Part shown: one piece after another, positions 61,217-64,000 of the stretch
Numbering within the stretch: position 1 is the first letter of the stretch
Layout of the letters: the number at the start of each line of letters is the position of its first letter
Origin: Lophius americanus
Taxonomy: Eukaryota > Chordata > Actinopteri > Lophiiformes > Lophiidae
NCBI GenBank assembly: GCA_037951165.1
Contig: JBBDHG010000008.1
Location: 11,813,501 to 11,877,500 of the forward strand
DNA length: 64,000 nt
Reading direction: 5' to 3'
The notes under the pieces: generated by a model
The model's database searches: none
Told to the model about the DNA's origin: nothing
The model's input: only the letters and a program-made list of their open reading frames with translations
Translations under genes and position numbers: made by a program

Positions 61217-62957
61217 TTCTGAGTGAAATCGAATATGTGGGCGAGGTAACATTTCAAAAGAGATCTAATTGGGTGATTTAGTCCCTCAATGTAGGTGTTG
61301 TCTGAAAAAACACCACTTAATGTGGGAGAAGATATTCGCCTCCTCCCACAATTCGTCCATTAGATCAGGTAGCGAATGCCTCAGGGAGAATTAGTTTAAT
61401 CCAGGTTGCAGTGTTTAGTCATCTCTTCTTGATGTGCACTGAACTTTAAACATCATTATCAACATTCACTCAGAATTACTAATGCAACTTCTAAAAAGGA
61501 CATAACCTCCCCCCTTTCGACCCCTTCATTCCTGGTTTTCCTGCAGCTGGGAGTTATGAGTAAAACTTGGACGGAACAATAGGAAGCAGATTTTCTTGAA
61601 TGCAACATTTGGCCATCATGCTGACATAAGGGAGCACCACCTGGGTGTTTTATGGGCGTCTCCTTCCCTGTCGCTCTGTTCTCTTTGTCTGTATTTTGCC
61701 CTTCTCTGCTTCTTTTTTTTGTGGTCCCTTTTTTTCTTCTCCGTCAGCAGCGAGCAGTCCTCAACACAACTGCTGCAGAGTTCATCTCAGGACAAAAGCC
61801 TGTTCTGCCGCTGGTTCTGTTACGCACACACCACACACACACAGACCAAATCAATGTCTTGGGTGCAACGGGGCCCGGGGGCAGATGGAGAAAAGTGACG
61901 GCGGAACAAAGACATGCTCCAAGTTAAACCGATGCACGAATAAGGAGCAGAAACATTAAAATGACATGGCTGGCTAAGACTAGGAAGCCACATGATATCA
62001 CACATAGAGGCTGTCTAACTCCATCTTTTCACCTATTTTCCCCATCTTGTTTTTTCCTGTATTTTTTTTTTTTTTCTTAAATGATTTGACCCGATTTGAC
62101 TTCTGCAGCAGATGTTGATCAGAAGTCTTTAAGCCCTCACTGGATATCAGCTTTCATGCGGTGCTTAACCAAACAATACTGTGTGTCTGATTCTAGGCAG
62201 CAGACTCGTGACAAATATGCCAATCAGATAAGACAAAGGGAAACCATACTGAGGTTGAACCACCAGGGATGAGTTGCTGTAAATCATGTTAGACATTTGT
62301 TTGAAATGCTTAGAGGAGCCGCATACGCCAGTTTGATTCAGATTCATGTGCTAGGTTTGTTTACACACATACTGCATTGGCAGTTGGGTGGAGGAAGTTT
62401 CACTGCAGGTGTGTACGGAGAAATTCTAAGTAATTACACTCACCACATTCACTGCTGCTTCGTTTCTGGTTCTTCAAGAATGTTTACTGATATTTTCGTT
62501 TTTTTCTGCATTGTTTCACATCGCATGACATTTAGGTTTGCAGCCAACATGTAAACCGGAGCAGATTGTTGACATTGTGGAGTGGATTTTTATGTTTTTC
62601 AAATTCTTTTGAACAATTGGGTCTCCCTGCAAGAGTTTTTTTTCCCTTTGCTATCGTTTCAAATGGATTTTTTACCGGATGAGGCTTTAAATCCCAACCT
62701 TCCACCATTGCTGGTTTCTTGAATCTTTTAGAGTTGGCTTATTAGTCCCCTCTCTTAGCCTGTTGCCTTCCTGGTTATGGATGACATCCTCATGTCACTT
62801 GATACCAGACAGGTTTAGGATTGTGTACAAGCTGCCTCGGTGCATAAAGCCCAGCCTACTCCTGCCACCGTGTAGTGAAAGCTGCCAAGGGTGTGGGCAA
62901 TGTAACTAGCACAAGCAATTCATTCTAGCGGCACCAGACCGAATCCATGTGCATTGA
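61217..62957. other. Intergenic region, no gene recognised
   Basis: Short open frames on both strands (for example three overlapping ones at 61.6-61.96 kb) show no family motifs. A T-rich run lies near 62065. No repeat family was assigned. Confidence 0.4.
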
Positions 62958-63179
62958 TTTAGATGGATGGGACATGTTCTGCACATGCCACCCAACTCAC
63001 TGCCCAGATCAGCTCTCCGCTGGGCACTGCAAGGAAAAGAAAGCGTGGGCGGCCCAAAGAGACCTGGCGGGGTTAAGAAAGAACTGAAATGCAAAGTACT
63101 AACTCTACTGATGCCCTTCATAACAGCATTAGACAAAGTGGAATGGAGCTCTGATCCATTGTGGCAAAGACAGGATTAG
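62958..63179 (+). mobile_element. LINE ORF2 C-terminal fragment (RTE-like)
   Basis: Translation gives W-M-G-H-V-L-H-M-P, then LPRSALRWALQGK, then a frame-broken GRPK/W-type block and KKELKC...W, ending TAG. The order 'GH-L-R...R-AL-W-PQGKRKRGRPK-TWRR...E' is typical of the end of endonuclease/RT polyproteins of RTE-like LINEs (often misannotated as craniofacial development protein 2-like). It is a 5'-truncated, frameshifted remnant. Other LINE clades share parts of this motif. Confidence 0.65.
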
Positions 63180-64000
63180 TGAGTGATGCTTAACATTAAG
63201 TCTACTTTGGTGAGATTTGTCTGTTGGTTTGACAATGACAACCAATGACATTAGCTTTGCTAGCTTAATTTCTTGGGCTTAGACTCTTATCTTCATAATA
63301 TTTATACCATTAACCGTTGCACCTCACTAGTGTTGTTTTTTTCTTTTCACCTGAAAGTTATCAGTTCACTGTGCATGTCCATAATATAGCATGGTAGTTA
63401 TGGATATTATGATATTAATGTCAACAGAGGACAATAAATCATGCATTCCAAGTTGTTAGGCCTCCTTTGTGGGATCTGAGCTTAAAAACTGTTGTTTTTA
63501 CAGTTCTCTATTTTAAGGTCGTCATTTTCCATTGTACTAGGAAATAGAAGCTATTTTTCTCAATGAGGAATATATTGCTGTATAAATGAACCAAAGAGTC
63601 AATAGATATAAAGATAAAGATAAAGATAGCCTTTATTAGTCCCACAATAGATATAAGTGGAATATGTCAGTAAAGTGTAAAATAATGAGCCTGTAGTCTT
63701 CTTTAGATCAGAGTTGGTATTGATCAATAGCTTTACACTATATTATATGTAAACTATATTATGTTATATTTTGGTTTGTATAATTGATATTACATATATG
63801 TTAGAATGGCAATAAAGAAATGTATCTGAGGACACTGATGCATAACTGAAACTCCATCAGCTGCTTCAGTATCAGTACGGTTGCTGGCTGCTGGTTCTAA
63901 TCTTGCTGTAGCCGACCAGGCTTTTGTGTGCGACACTAAACCCTGACAGTAGCAGCTATTCAGCAGAACCAGTGCATGACTTTTCAATCTGGATGTCATA
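63180..64000. other. Window end: intergenic, one repeat tail
   Basis: AT-rich sequence. Only the GATAAA-repeat tail at 63605-63650 is recognised. No coding exon is evident up to the window edge. Confidence 0.4.
63605..63650 (-). mobile_element. Interspersed repeat tail (AAAGAT)n + CTTTATTAGTCCCACAAT
   Basis: Three or more AAAGAT units followed by AGCCTTTATTAGTCCCACAATAG. This is the reverse orientation of a widespread fish LINE/SINE 3' end (ATTGTGGGACTAATAAAGG followed by (ATCTTT)n). Only the tail is present. Confidence 0.5.

Overview
The window is vertebrate nuclear DNA, almost certainly from a teleost fish. It holds one protein-coding gene with widely spaced exons and consensus splice sites. 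The rest is AT-rich intron and intergenic sequence with decayed transposable elements of kinds common in fish: Tc1-like, hAT-like, Ty3/gypsy and LINE/SINE tails. There are no operons, CRISPR arrays or other prokaryotic features. The species cannot be named from the sequence alone.

The gene is ankrd50 (ankyrin repeat domain 50), complete and on the + strand. The promoter area lies near 5170-5230 with a ZNF143/THAP11-like motif. A CpG-rich noncoding exon 1 ends at about 5476. Three coding exons follow: 7616-8121, 24296-24528 and 42139-45677. They join in frame to 1425 codons plus TAG. The protein has a P-loop (STAND/NACHT-like) NTPase domain, about 18-19 ankyrin repeats and a serine-rich tail ending in TPL. 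The last coding exon is followed, three bases after the stop, by a probable 270-bp intron in the 3' UTR. The terminal exon ends at poly(A) signal 47637-47642.

Region by region: 1-5170 is intergenic, with a degenerate tandem repeat, an internally deleted Tc1-like transposase remnant (3.1-3.5 kb) and two LINE/SINE-type 3' tails. 5.5-7.4 kb is a 5' UTR intron carrying an internally deleted Tc1-like element. Intron 8.1-24.3 kb and intron 24.5-42.1 kb hold dispersed repeats, a second Tc1-like deletion derivative just before exon 24296, microsatellites, and a 1.14-kb segment flanked by an 8-bp direct repeat that looks like a nonautonomous hAT element. 47.7-64 kb is intergenic, with a broken Ty3/gypsy retrotransposon (52.6-54.5 kb) and a partial second copy of its RT segment, a decayed tandem array (57.8-59.5 kb), several perfect hairpins, a LINE ORF end (63.0 kb) and two weak unidentified minus-strand coding candidates.

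The most unusual signal is in the ankrd50 leader. Three short upstream ORFs at 7511-7616 are chained by start/stop overlaps (ATGA, ATGA, TAATG), and the last stop overlaps the main ATG. A further upstream ORF in exon 1 stays open through the predicted splice site. Together they suggest translation control by termination and reinitiation.
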